Source of the DNA: Beroe forskalii
Lineage: Eukaryota > Ctenophora > Nuda > Beroida > Beroidae
Length of the DNA stretch: 64,000 nucleotides
Assembly (NCBI GenBank): GCA_011033025.1
Contig: WFMF01000614.1
Span: forward strand, 1 to 64,000
Direction of reading: 5' to 3'
The position numbers were made by a program, and so were the translations under genes. Below the pieces are notes generated by a model that had not been told where the DNA came from, ran no database searches, and was given only the letters and a program-made list of their open reading frames with translations. Position 1 is the first letter of the stretch, and each line of letters opens with the position of its first letter. This document shows, one piece after another, positions 36,618-46,673 of this stretch.

Positions 36618-37043
36618 CTTTTACTGCCTAGAACTAAAATACTAAAGTTATTGAACAAGTAATAAAAGTTTTATCTGAACTTAATTAACTGGCCTTAAAT
36701 TATATCGGCCCCACTTTAACCAGTCATTTTCTATCCTCAAGGGCCGGTTTAATAAGGGCCAATAAGGTATATTGTACAGTTGGAGGGGAATAGCTAAGTG
36801 AAACGGCAGAGGGATTTCCTGTGCTAGCAAAGTGTTTTTGGCAGTGAATAATTGTAAATGAATTATAATTTCACATTTCAAATAATTTCTAACATCGAAA
36901 CTTTTTTATGCTTGCATCTAAAAACCAATATTCAAGTAGAATGAAAGAAAAAAGTCGAACCCTTTTATCCCTAACAAATCTAAAAGTTGAGTGTCCTTTA
37001 AAAGTTATAATCCTCAACCCTAAGCTCTTTAAAACTCCACACA

Positions 37044-39118
37044 TTACTCCACCACTGAGACAGAGATAGGATCGGAAGTAATAGTTTCTCCGTTTTGCTC
37101 CATGGTCAGCACCCAGTCACCAACAGCTCGATACTTGTTTTTCTTCCACACTCCGACCCTCCGGAAAAGGAAGCCCCCCTCCCTGTCTTTCTTAGCATTT
37201 TGGCAGTTCTCCAGGGATCCATCTTCAGCTACCTGGGAGTAGGATATTTCTTGTCAGGAATATATTCATCTTCCTTTCCCCTTAAATTTAAAGGAATATA
37301 TTCATCTTCCTTTCCCCTTAAATTTAACCTTAACCCTAACCTTTGTTATGCTCGGAAATATATTACGAAGTGTCTTGAGATGAAATCTTCCCTTATACCT
37401 GGCAGATGCTGGCCTTCAACTTCTTGGTCTTCAGCACGGTCTCCCCAGCACTGTCAGTGACAGTCCAGGAAACGTAGCATTTCTCTCCGACAGAGCAGGA
37501 TTTGGTGGTGAACCGCGGGGTGATGGTCAGATCCTCATCCTCAGTGTCAATACTCAGTTCCTCAGCGGCTGGGTCTGGGGAAATAAGGGGTGAATGTTAT
37601 AGTGCTCTGTTGGAGCTGAATTTTATTAATTTAGGATTAATCTGAAGGTTGCGGCTTGAGACGGCTTTAGGCCATTCCAACACAAGTAATTCAAGAATCA
37701 AAGCTGTTGCTTGCCCTATTTCAGGCATCTTAAACTACACCTTTTTGCTACTTTAAACTTTATTTAACTACTTCTTTACTACTAATTTTACTACTTTTTC
37801 ACTACTTTTTTACTACTTCTTTACTAATTTTCCTACTTTCTCTACTACTTTTTCACTACTATTTTCACTACTTCTGAAGTTCTGACTTCTTTCCCCCACT
37901 TACCGCAGTCTGCTCTCCTGAGATAAGAGCTCCTAGTGTCGTCCCTCAGAGAAGCTACCTTCGGCACATACTCATCCCACCCCTCATCTCCCTTGTTAAC
38001 CACATCGTACGTCCAGGAGTCACACAGCTCACAGATATCACGGCTGTAGGGGAGTTAGAAATATATATCACGGCTGTAGGGGGAGTTAGAATTATAATAA
38101 TTATCGAATAAAATTTGGGCGATTTTTTGAAAGTTTTGAATCGCAAAATATTTGAAATTGCAAAAAATGATTATTTTGAATTATACAGTTCACAGATATC
38201 ATGGCTGTAGTAGAGGGAATGTTAGAATTACTGGGTGAATATTGAAAACGGATACGATTTTATGAAAACAAGAATGGCGCTCGTTTTCTCTAACTTCTAG
38301 GAGTGCTTGGCAGGGAAAATACGGTTAAAAAGTAAAAGATCTTACTCCTCATAACATCGGATGCCGGTACAGCGATCCACTGTGTTGCACTTTTCAGTAG
38401 CGGCTTGGGCTGCAGAGTCGTGGCTTCCTGTGTTGTAGACCACCTCGTGGAGGAAGTTCCTGTGTGATGTATGGATCGTGTGATATCGAAAATTGTCAAT
38501 CTCGGCTGACGCCTCGTGTGATAATTTTCGACATCACACTCCCATTCGTTTGTTAATCGTGCAATATGCATTTCAGTGAAGCAGGACTTTCAATCATTGA
38601 TTTTACCGGTTACCGTTTAAACAGGATATTACAAACAGATTTTCTCTGGCTAAAATCGTTGATTTAATCCATTGATTTCACCGCAATCAATAGATTAATA
38701 TAGCTTGATTTATAGCTTGATGTTTCATGATTTACATTCTCTGACTAATTCTGCCACCAATTAAGCGGACCACACATCCCACCTGTTCTCATCTTTAATC
38801 CTCCATTTCATGAAGTATGTCTCCACCTTGTCGTAGCATGGGAACTGAGCAGCTGACAAACCTGCGATAGAGGGTTACAGATGTGTTGAGAGATCATCCT
38901 GAAATGTTGGGTAATTGATAACCCCAAACCTTGGTAGTTTGTGGAGAGCGTTATTGTCAAACCAAGTAATAAAAGTTTAATTGGGCCCGAATTAACTGAC
39001 CCCTGATTTAACCGGTCTCTTTTTCTTCTCAAAGAATGAAATTTGGCGTGAGGAGAAATTTGGTTGAATAAGGTTACTCACCAAGGAAAGCCGCGAAAAT
39101 TATCAGAGATTTCGACAT
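37044..39118 (-). CDS. Secreted cysteine-rich protein, tandem copy 3 (promoter-proximal)
   Basis: Exons 39082-39118, 38783-38861, 38346-38459, 37904-38043, 37399-37574 and 37044-37232; 244 aa, same architecture as copies 1 and 2. Differences: NFLHEVVYNTGSHD, TEKCNTV (Lys), VAEDGS, KNKYRAV. It is the first copy in the direction of transcription and the only one with a clear promoter and noncoding first exon upstream (39469-39549). A 5'UTR acceptor (tttctag at about 39137) lies 18 bases before the ATG. Confidence 0.88.
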
Positions 39119-39468
39119 CTTTTACTGAGTTGCTGCCTAGAAATAAAGTATTGAAATTGGGGAGATCAAAAAATCTGATCAAGTTCATCGAGTTGGGATG
39201 CATTCAAAAGAAGGAAAATTCCCACGAGCATTATAGAAGAACTGATGTAGATAGTAGTGGGAATGGAGCATAGCTTCATCCCCCCTAAAGAAAGGGGGGG
39301 GGGGAGTGGATAAAGCTATAGATTGGAGAACCCACAACAGATTTGTTCAAAGTGAAATTTATAGCAGAGTGAAATGGCAGAGATTTTCAGTACAGGCAAA
39401 GGGAAAAAGGAGGTGACATGACAGAGAGATTCTCACTGAGATTTCCAGTGCATCACTCGATCACTCAC

Positions 39469-39549
39469 CGCTGGAACTGAATGATTTCTCCGGAGGGTGC
39501 AGCTCTATTTATACTCCCACTGAACCATGTCACGTGATCTGTCACGTGA
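39469..39549 (-). promoter_or_regulatory. TATA promoter with twin E-boxes and a noncoding first exon
   Basis: On the minus strand a TATAAATAG box (39505-39513) is preceded by two tcacgtga palindromic E-boxes (39530-39537 and 39542-39549, 12 bp apart). Initiation is expected near 39480. A donor cg|gtgagt at 39468-39469 would end a short noncoding exon that can splice to the acceptor at 39137, just before the copy 3 ATG. E-box palindromes of this type bind bHLH factors of the Myc/USF/MITF class. No equivalent is seen upstream of copies 1 or 2. Confidence 0.7.
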
Positions 39550-42500
39550 TGTGCCTTACGAGCCAGCTGCCCAGGTTATGCCCAGATGTCTATAGTATCA
39601 TGAGTCTGAATCACGGAATCTTAAGATGATTTCAGTGTAGGCTGCACACTTGTAAGCTGTGGTGATAGATTTTGCTAATTTTCATTAGCTTCAGCTAATT
39701 TTTACATAAGCCTGGCCTAAGGTACTCGATTTGTTGAGCTATGGAATTAAACGAATAGGTGTGGTCAAACTGATCACCACCATATACTGCAAAATCACCA
39801 AAAATTGGGGCCATCGATTTCGGAAAACACCAAAAATTGAGGCTTTCGATTACAAAAAACGCAAAAAAGTGAGGCTATCTATTGCGAAAAAGCAGTTTAA
39901 ACCGTAATATTTTATTGGGCAATTTGTCTGGTCCGTCAAAAATGATGAAATATTCTTCTAAAAGATACAGTTTCTAGAATTTGTCTTTATTTGCAGTGCG
40001 CGCGCACACTTTTATTGCAAATAGGTACTCAAAAAATATTCTCAATTGAATCTTCAGTTGAATAATAATTCATGTTAAATTCAAACTTGACAGTCTTAAA
40101 ATTAATATTTAATTTTCTACAAACGTGAACCATGAGTGAGTGAAAATCATTTGACTTTGAGGGGGCCGGTGATCCAAGGCCAATTTACTGATCATGATAG
40201 AGAAAATTGCACCAGCTTTCACCAGATTCTTACCAAATACTAATTGGATTTTTCTAATTTCAGTGCGCGCGCACTTTCATATTGCAGTATTCCCAAATTT
40301 AACCATGACTTTCCCGAAAAATTTTTGGGGCTGACCCTGACTTCCTTAAACTTGATAGTTATGCTTTAAAGCAAAAGATTAAAAGGTCGATTCAAACCTC
40401 ATTGATTGCAAACACGTTTAAGTTGGTTAACTATTTCTCAGAAAATATTCTCTTCTAGTTCTCCAAATAAGTTAAATCCAAACTTGACAGACTTAAGAAT
40501 AATTTGCAGCTATACCCTTCACCAACATGTGAAAAGCTTGAAAAGCTAGTTGTGTTTATTCGTGTTGTGGAACTGGGCAATTACAGTTGTTTACTAAAAC
40601 TGTTGATATTGCGAATATAAAAGCTTTCATTATATGAGGTAAATTAGCTAATTAAAATGTCGAGCGATGCACACTTTTGTTGATTTAAACACTTTTTGCC
40701 TTTTCTCTGTCACAATAGTCTAGCTGCGGACCAAATAAAGCTTCAAATTAGGGGCTTATTAGCGATATTAGCTGGAATATACTTGAATAGAACTGTAATT
40801 TGTTGAACCTTTATCATTGTGAGAACTAAACTATATAACTATCCACTTAGTTACTTTATTCACTTAATAATTACAGTCTTCAAACTTGAATTCAAAACAA
40901 AGCATCCAATTTCTCCTCAAAACAACTCTCCGGGTTAATTTTGAGGTGTTTAACAAGGCTCCAAAGTACCCGGATAGCAATTTGTCATAGTCAATGGCAT
41001 TCCAATTATGGGATAAAAAGAAGAAGATTTAAAAGCACCATTTCACAAATGCTTACTAATTACAACTCTATTAGTGTGGGAATGATGGTAATTAATTTTA
41101 GACCTGCTGTCGCTGATCCGATGGGTTATATAATGCTCCTACACGGCATGTTTAACACGAATTATCTCCTTTTTTTAGCAATTCGTTTTTAGGGGAGCCT
41201 AGGACTTTTCATCTCACGATATTTCTCCGCATGTCATCTCTCAGTTCTGATCCTAACCATAATCATAACCTCACCCAACGCCTTAACTCTAACCCAGACC
41301 TCAATCGTAGCCCTAACCCATTCCCTAACCGTAGCCCTAACCCAACCGTAGCCCTAACCCATTCCCAGACGCTAATCCTTGCCTTCTCGATGTGAAATAT
41401 AACCAGGTCACGAGGCGTGTCCTGAGGTGAAAAGTCCGTTGCCATTCGTTTTAGGGAGTTTTCTTGGTAGATGCAATAGTGTTCTAATACCAATCGGATT
41501 CTATAGCTTCCTCCTATTTTGCCGGCCCATCTTACCGATGGTTTCGATGCAGTCCTAAAGTCCAAGTCACAATTAAAATATTTATACCTATTTTAATCCT
41601 ATCGCCTATTTTGTTCTGAAATTCTCCTGTTATTCAAAGATAATTGTTCAAAGATAATTTAGTAATCAACTTAGTGATATGTCTATTTTTCCTCTCATGG
41701 TAGCCTTTATATTTTTTGCGCCCCTATTGAATTATTGAGTTTTCAACCAATCCCATTTTCCTTCAATTTTGTCAAAAAATAGTAAATCATGAGAAAATTT
41801 GCCCTTTTTATTTTATTTCAATCAAACTATTTTTTAATTTAAAATTTTTATTTAAATTCTCCGAAAAATTATGCCTTCTGTATAAAAATTATAAATAGAA
41901 AAATTGATGGAACATCAAATTTTTCTATAAAACTAATGTTAATTTTCAATATAGATCTCGAACTAACACTAATGGCAATATAGTCCAGTTACTAGTGATT
42001 TTTATCAAGTTTAATGATGCCAACAATAATAGTTTAATCTGTGTCAATATAATAAATCTAAATCTTGGCTGTATATGAATTGGAATGGACTGCTGAAATT
42101 TCCGAAATAGTTTTTACTTTTTAGGACGATTTTTTTCAGACCTTAAAATAAGTCCAGACTCTTAGAGTGGGAACAATATAATACTATATGTGGTCTTTTG
42201 TCCTGCTAACGGTAAACCACCATTGTCATCAGTATCCAGTATGTATTGGTAGGATTTTCTACCGAATTATTATTCTAAAAACTAATAACCGTGAGGATAT
42301 ATTCACATTTCACAGTCCCTTTAATAGAAATAAATCAAAACAAGTTAAAAATATTTTGCTGCAATAAATTCCTCCAAATTTCATTTTTTTAATCAAAAAA
42401 CTGTAATTTCAAGATTGAAATTGTACGAAAATGTTACCGTCTTATTAAAGCTTATCTATATAAGAGGAATAATCCGCAAATCAGCTTATATAACTCCCTC

Positions 42501-42706
42501 AGTAGATTTTATCCCTTATCATTCTGAATGGATTGTTAGTTCCAAAATTACAATTTTCCAAAGCAAGAAACATTATATTCATGTTTTTAACCAGTAAAAT
42601 GCACTTACCTCACCATGGGATTCGGCCATCGGTTTTAAAAAGTAAATTTGATTTCATTTGCTCAGAAATCAAGTTCACCATTCATTTTAATCATTGGCAG
42701 TGAACA
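39550..42706. other. AT-rich intergenic region between the tandem array and its diverged paralog
   Basis: No exons supported. Contains gtgcgcgcgcac palindromes (about 40000 and 40264), each about 20 bases after similar text (aatt...tttcagtgcgcgcgcac), and the degenerate telomere-like tract at 41255-41375. Open frames at 40941-41192 and 41263-41565 lack support. Confidence 0.5.
41255..41375. repeat. Degenerate telomere-like ccctaa tract
   Basis: Repeated ccctaaccc blocks mixed with a 20- to 25-bp higher-order unit (cgtagccctaacccattccc). It reads as ggttaggg on the other strand. It is short, imperfect and internal, so it is an interstitial tract rather than a chromosome end. Confidence 0.75.
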
Positions 42707-43969
42707 ATGGAGAAGTCTCTGATCACCGTCTTCGCCGTGATGGCTCTCTTTGGCTTGTCCAACTGTAAGTAACTGGTAGTAATTGGTACCAGGCTTATTG
42801 GGAGTTGGGACTTAGGGTCCCATGCTCATGTTTTTAAGCTTGAAAATGAATTTTCATCTGGTCATACCGTGTATTATAACTTATACTAGATTACATTTGG
42901 TAATATGCCAAGGTCATACTTAACGAGTTAACTGTTTGAATTTATAAACTTAGTCATTATCAACTAATATCCTAATTTGTAACGTTGTAGTCTGGGTTTG
43001 TGTTGAGGAACACAATTTTCATAAACTAACATTTGACACAACAGCTTTTCGGATTTAACGGAACTTATCAGCTTCAGTTCCTTGTTTAACATCCCGTTCA
43101 CTTTCAGCAAAATTCAATAAGTTCATCAGGCTCACACCCGAACAATTGCTGTAACCTAATCAATGATAACCCCTCCCAGGTTACCTAATCAATGATAACC
43201 CCTCCCAGGTTACCTAATCAATGATAACCCCTCCCAGGTTACCTAATCCATGATAACCCCTCCCAGGTGACCCTATTGAGGCCCCGTGTTACACATTAGT
43301 GAAGAGTTGGCGTTTTAACTGGATGCCTATGGAGAATGATGAGTACAAGTACGATTTCTTCTACAACAAGAACGGAAACTACGAGTCCCCCGTTCACGAG
43401 GCTGCTGAGTTCTGTGATAAGCACGACGATTGTCCCGGATTCTGGTGTTATAAGGAGTGAGTGATCTGATCTTGCTGTCCCAATTCCATCGTGCGCGTTG
43501 GGCTTTTTATTGTTCGCAAATGTGCTTTTTGGCTTTGCGACGTTTGCTTTTTGCGACGTGTGGGTGGCGTCAGCGTGCAAACGTACTTTGAATTAAAACA
43601 TCAAACGTACTTATTCGATAGTATGATTTTCATATTTTGCCTGACTGAAAGTACCCTAAATTCAAATGACCACCCAAATTTTGAAATTGAATGAAATTGA
43701 ACGATGCCTTTCTTGCAGCCTTTTCAACCCCATTCCTCTTCCTCCAATGGCTGATTATCATCATGTGAACGATCCCTTCTTGCAGCCTTGACGGATGCGA
43801 CATTGCGGACGCCCTGGACTTCACCATCGTTAGCCCTGGGGAGGCTGGGTTTGAGGAGTACAGGGACAACGTTTCTTTCGCAGAAGAAGGAGATGAAGGC
43901 AGAATGACCTCTTATTTCAAGCAACTCGGCTGCGGAGACGAGGAGATGGCCCCACCTCCCGCACCATAG
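42707..43969 (+). CDS. Diverged, C-terminally shortened paralog of the secreted cysteine-rich protein
   Basis: Exons 42707-42764 (signal peptide MEKSLITVFAVMALFGLSNC, donor gtaagt), 43267-43456 and 43796-43969 give 140 aa, all in phase. It aligns with the N-terminal half of the tandem genes: APCYTLVKSWRFNW with FPCYDKVETYFMKW, FFYNKNGNYES with VVYNTGNHDS, AAEFCDKHDDCPGFWCYK with AATELCNTVDRCTGIRCYE, and GFEEYRDNV with GWDEYVPKV. Its second exon equals exons 2 and 3 of the tandem genes fused. At the place where they splice after TGC G|gta, this gene reads tgcggagacg, so the donor is gone and translation ends soon after (GDEEMAPPPAP). A gtacgg directly after the stop may be a 3'UTR donor. Confidence 0.85.
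43150..43266 (+). repeat. 28-bp minisatellite made of the 3' splice site
   Basis: Four tandem units of cctaatcaatgataacccct, then cccaggtta, end exactly at the acceptor of the second exon. Every unit holds a branchpoint-like ctaat, a pyrimidine tract and a cccag|gt acceptor; the last one (cccag|gtgacc) is the one that fits the reading frame. Confidence 0.92.
43700..43795 (+). repeat. Two-copy direct repeat carrying the next acceptor
   Basis: gaacgatgcctttcttgcag (about 43699-43718), then cctttt, and gaacgatcccttcttgcag (about 43777-43795), then ccttga, repeat the pyrimidine tract and acceptor of the third exon about 78 bp apart. Only the second continues in frame to the family alignment. Confidence 0.75.
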
Positions 43970-44317
43970 GTACGGTAGAATTATATAATTGGCATATATT
44001 CGTGTATATTGGCATACACCTGTCGGGATCATTTTGAATCCCTCAGTGATGCCCCTAGTTGGTTTTCAATCAGAGCGCATTGAATTTGACATGGTTTTTA
44101 GAAAATAGAAACTCCGGTCCATTTCACAGCATTATGATTCAGATTTTTTAAATCTTTTTTGAAGATAAACACGAACCAGGACAACGCATTTTGATCTTAA
44201 AATACGTAGACACGCAGATTCAATTTGAGATAATCGAGGGCATATGATGAATTAGAAACTCCATCACAGCCTAGAGAAGATAATAACGTATTGAGGATTG
44301 ACTGATTATACTTTCAG

Positions 44318-44589
44318 ATGAGGAAGAGTCGAGCCTGCAGTGGGACGATGGAATCCCGCACAATTGTAGTTGTAGAGTTGTAGCAGCTGTTGATCAGACT
44401 GACCCATATGTGTGCATCGATATCGATGAAGGGATTGATATTGATAAAGACGCGCATTTAAGTTTTACTGCGCGCGCAATTGACTTTTCAAAGAATTTGA
44501 TAATGATATTCTGTCGCATTTTACGCGTGTTTATCTTTCATTTTGGTAAACTTTCATTTTGGAAGTACCTCCCATTCGATGGGAACTAA
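44318..44589 (+). pseudogene. Orphan downstream exon, possible relic of the lost C-terminal half
   Basis: After acceptor ctttcag a frame stays open for 90 codons to a TAA at 44587-44589. Its start phase (one base expected from the previous exon) equals that of exon 5 in the tandem genes, and the composition (EEESSLQWDDGI ... CSCRVVAAVDQTDPYVC) loosely recalls EELSIDTEDED ... CSVGEKCYVSW. With the upstream donor lost it may be untranslated, or may be reached from the gtacgg donor after the stop. Confidence 0.4.
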
Positions 44590-44847
44590 ATGTTCTTTTG
44601 ATGCAATTTCGAATTTTGATTTTAGATTTCTGTTTTAGATTTGACATGGACGGATACCGATAATTTTTTGGGATAATATATTGATCATATTTTGAAGTGG
44701 ATATTATAATAATTCATTTAAATTTCAATATCTCCAGAACTTTCTTTAAGTTTGTGAGTCAATGAGTAAGGAACCCATCAAATTACGTCATCATTATTCA
44801 TTTTTCGGCCAGGAGACAGTTTGAACACTTTTCAAACTGTGCACAAT

Positions 44848-45735
44848 TTCAGTACTAGTACCTGAGATGCGCGCAATTTCAGTACCTGAAATGCGCGCAA
44901 TTTCAACACCTAGTGAAATGCGCGCAATTTCAGTACCTGAAATGCGCACAATTTCGGTACCTGAAAGTTGCAGTTTGCCGCACACACAAAAGACGCTGCA
45001 GTTCACTGTTCTGAACGGTGAACTGTTCTGTCGAGCAGTGAACTGCAGCGTCTTTGTGCGCGGCAAATCAGGTACTGCATTTGCAATTTTTCAGGTACTG
45101 AAATTGCGCTCATTTCTGGCACTGAAAGTGAAATTGCGCTCATTTCAGGCACTGAAATTGCGCGCATTTCAGGTACTGAAATTGCGCGCATTTCAATTCA
45201 GGTCCTGAAATTGCGCGCATTTCAGGTCCTGAAATTGCGCGCATTTCAGGTACTGAAATTGCGCGCATTGCACTTTCAGGTACTGAAATTGCGCGCATTC
45301 CAGGTACTGAAATTGCGCGCATTCCAGGCACTGAAATTGCGCGCATTCCAGATACTGAAATTGCGCGCATTCCAGGTAGTGAAATAGCGCGCATTTCAGG
45401 TACTGAAATAGCGCGCATTTCAGGTACTGAAATAGTGCGCATTTCAGGTACTGAAATAGCGCGCATTTTAGGTACTGGAATAGTGCGCATTTCAAGTACT
45501 GAAATAGCGCACATTTAATTTTAGGTACTGAAATAGTGCGCACTGCGCATTCAGGAACTGAAATTGCGCGCATTCCAGGTACTGAAATTGCGCGCATTTC
45601 AGGTACTGAAATTGCGCGCATTTCAGGTACTGAAATTGCGCGCATTTCAGGTACTGAAATTGCGCGCAATTCAAGTATTGAAATTGCGCACGCCGCACAT
45701 TTCAGGAATTGAAATTGTACGCATTTCAGGTTGAG
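44848..45735. repeat. Inverted 24-bp minisatellite around a hairpin core
   Basis: Right arm (about 45070-45735): roughly 27 units of ggtactgaaattgcgcgcat, then ttca. Left arm (about 44848-44965): about five units of the same sequence in reverse complement (gaaatgcgcgcaatttcagt, then acct). Between them (44972-45067) is a near-perfect hairpin: gccgcacacacaaaagacgc, then tgcagttcactg, against its complement ending ctttgtgcgcggc. The long open frames across it are repeat artefacts with no start or splice context. Confidence 0.92.
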
Positions 45736-46131
45736 GTACTCCGATTGCGTTTACAGGTTTGCTTCAACATTTGATTAGAGATTGAGATAAAAGAAATGAA
45801 GATTCTGCGAGTTTCAAAATTTAAAACTTTAGCAAAACTTACAAATTTAAAAACAAAATAAATCTAGATTCACACCAGTTTCTAAAGCTAAGCTGTCAGT
45901 GTCGGTACAACTATAAGTAGCTGTAGTAATAAATAAGAATATGGCAATCGAGATTACAGGACCCTCGAAATTGAAATAATCATGTAATCAACAGCTTTAA
46001 TTTTTAGTTCAGTACCACACACCTGAGAACTTCCCTAATCCCTGTCAGTTTGTCTCATTGAGACTAGACACCAGCCGTTCCATTGACTAAGAAATATCAA
46101 CTTTGTTCGGCAATATTGTACGTAAATTTGT

Positions 46132-46192
46132 TTCGGCGCCATGTACATACGTGGATCCATACTGTTAAATCAGTATCACGCACGTACAAATG
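46132..46192. repeat. Short foldback element
   Basis: cgccatgtacatacgtg, then catactg, faces cagtat, then cacgtacaaatggcg around a small loop (ttaaat). Confidence 0.75.
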
Positions 46193-46673
46193 GCGATTAT
46201 TCGGAAATTTCAGACACCGATCTCAGGAGAAGCAACATCTCACTCTCAGTAACACTTAACAGTAATTTACGACAAACTTAAACTTGTGTTAACTTAAGTT
46301 ATCGTTAGGAAAGCTTGAATTTGAGAATCTAAATCATTCAGGTATTCAAATTCAATAAAAACTTGAAGCAAAACATTCCATTTTCAATTTTGCAATAATT
46401 AATAATTTGTATAAAAATAAGTCTATCCCTAAATTAAAATAAGATCTCATTCATGCTGCCCCTTGGGATCCTTTGACATCTCTGATGTCTGAGTTCTCAT
46501 ATCTTGCGTATATTTTTTCCGTCACCAATGAACTCGCTTCGTAGTCGTACGGCCTCATCATCAATCTTCGCATCATCAATGGCGAACCACATCGCACTGA
46601 ACTCTCAAGTCGTTACCATAGCAACATCATATATCGCGCGCGTCGCACATAACGCGCGAGTGCGCGCGCAGTC

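Larger units (their letters stand above)
31848..39130 (-). repeat. Three tandem units of about 2.5 kb, each with one complete gene
   Basis: Unit starts are marked on the plus strand by atttcacatccaaaataattt-type sequence at about 31860, 34378 and 36865 (period about 2.5 kb). Exon lengths (37, 79, 114, 140, 176, 189 nt) are identical in all three. Introns also align, including ctacttctttact-rich tracts at about 32715-32870, 35220-35310 and 37740-37880. High identity indicates recent duplication or ongoing gene conversion. Confidence 0.95.

Noticed and set aside
41255..41375. A true telomere or chromosome end
   Set aside because: The ccctaa tract is short, degenerate and flanked by ordinary sequence on both sides.
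43150..43266. A CRISPR array (four 28-bp direct repeats)
   Set aside because: Units are contiguous without spacers, in an animal gene intron, and end at a splice acceptor; it is a minisatellite.
45140..45698. Overlapping open frames of 68-158 codons encoding MRAISVPE-type octapeptide repeats
   Set aside because: They are the 24-bp minisatellite read in frames; present in several frames on both strands, with no start context, splice sites or signal peptide.
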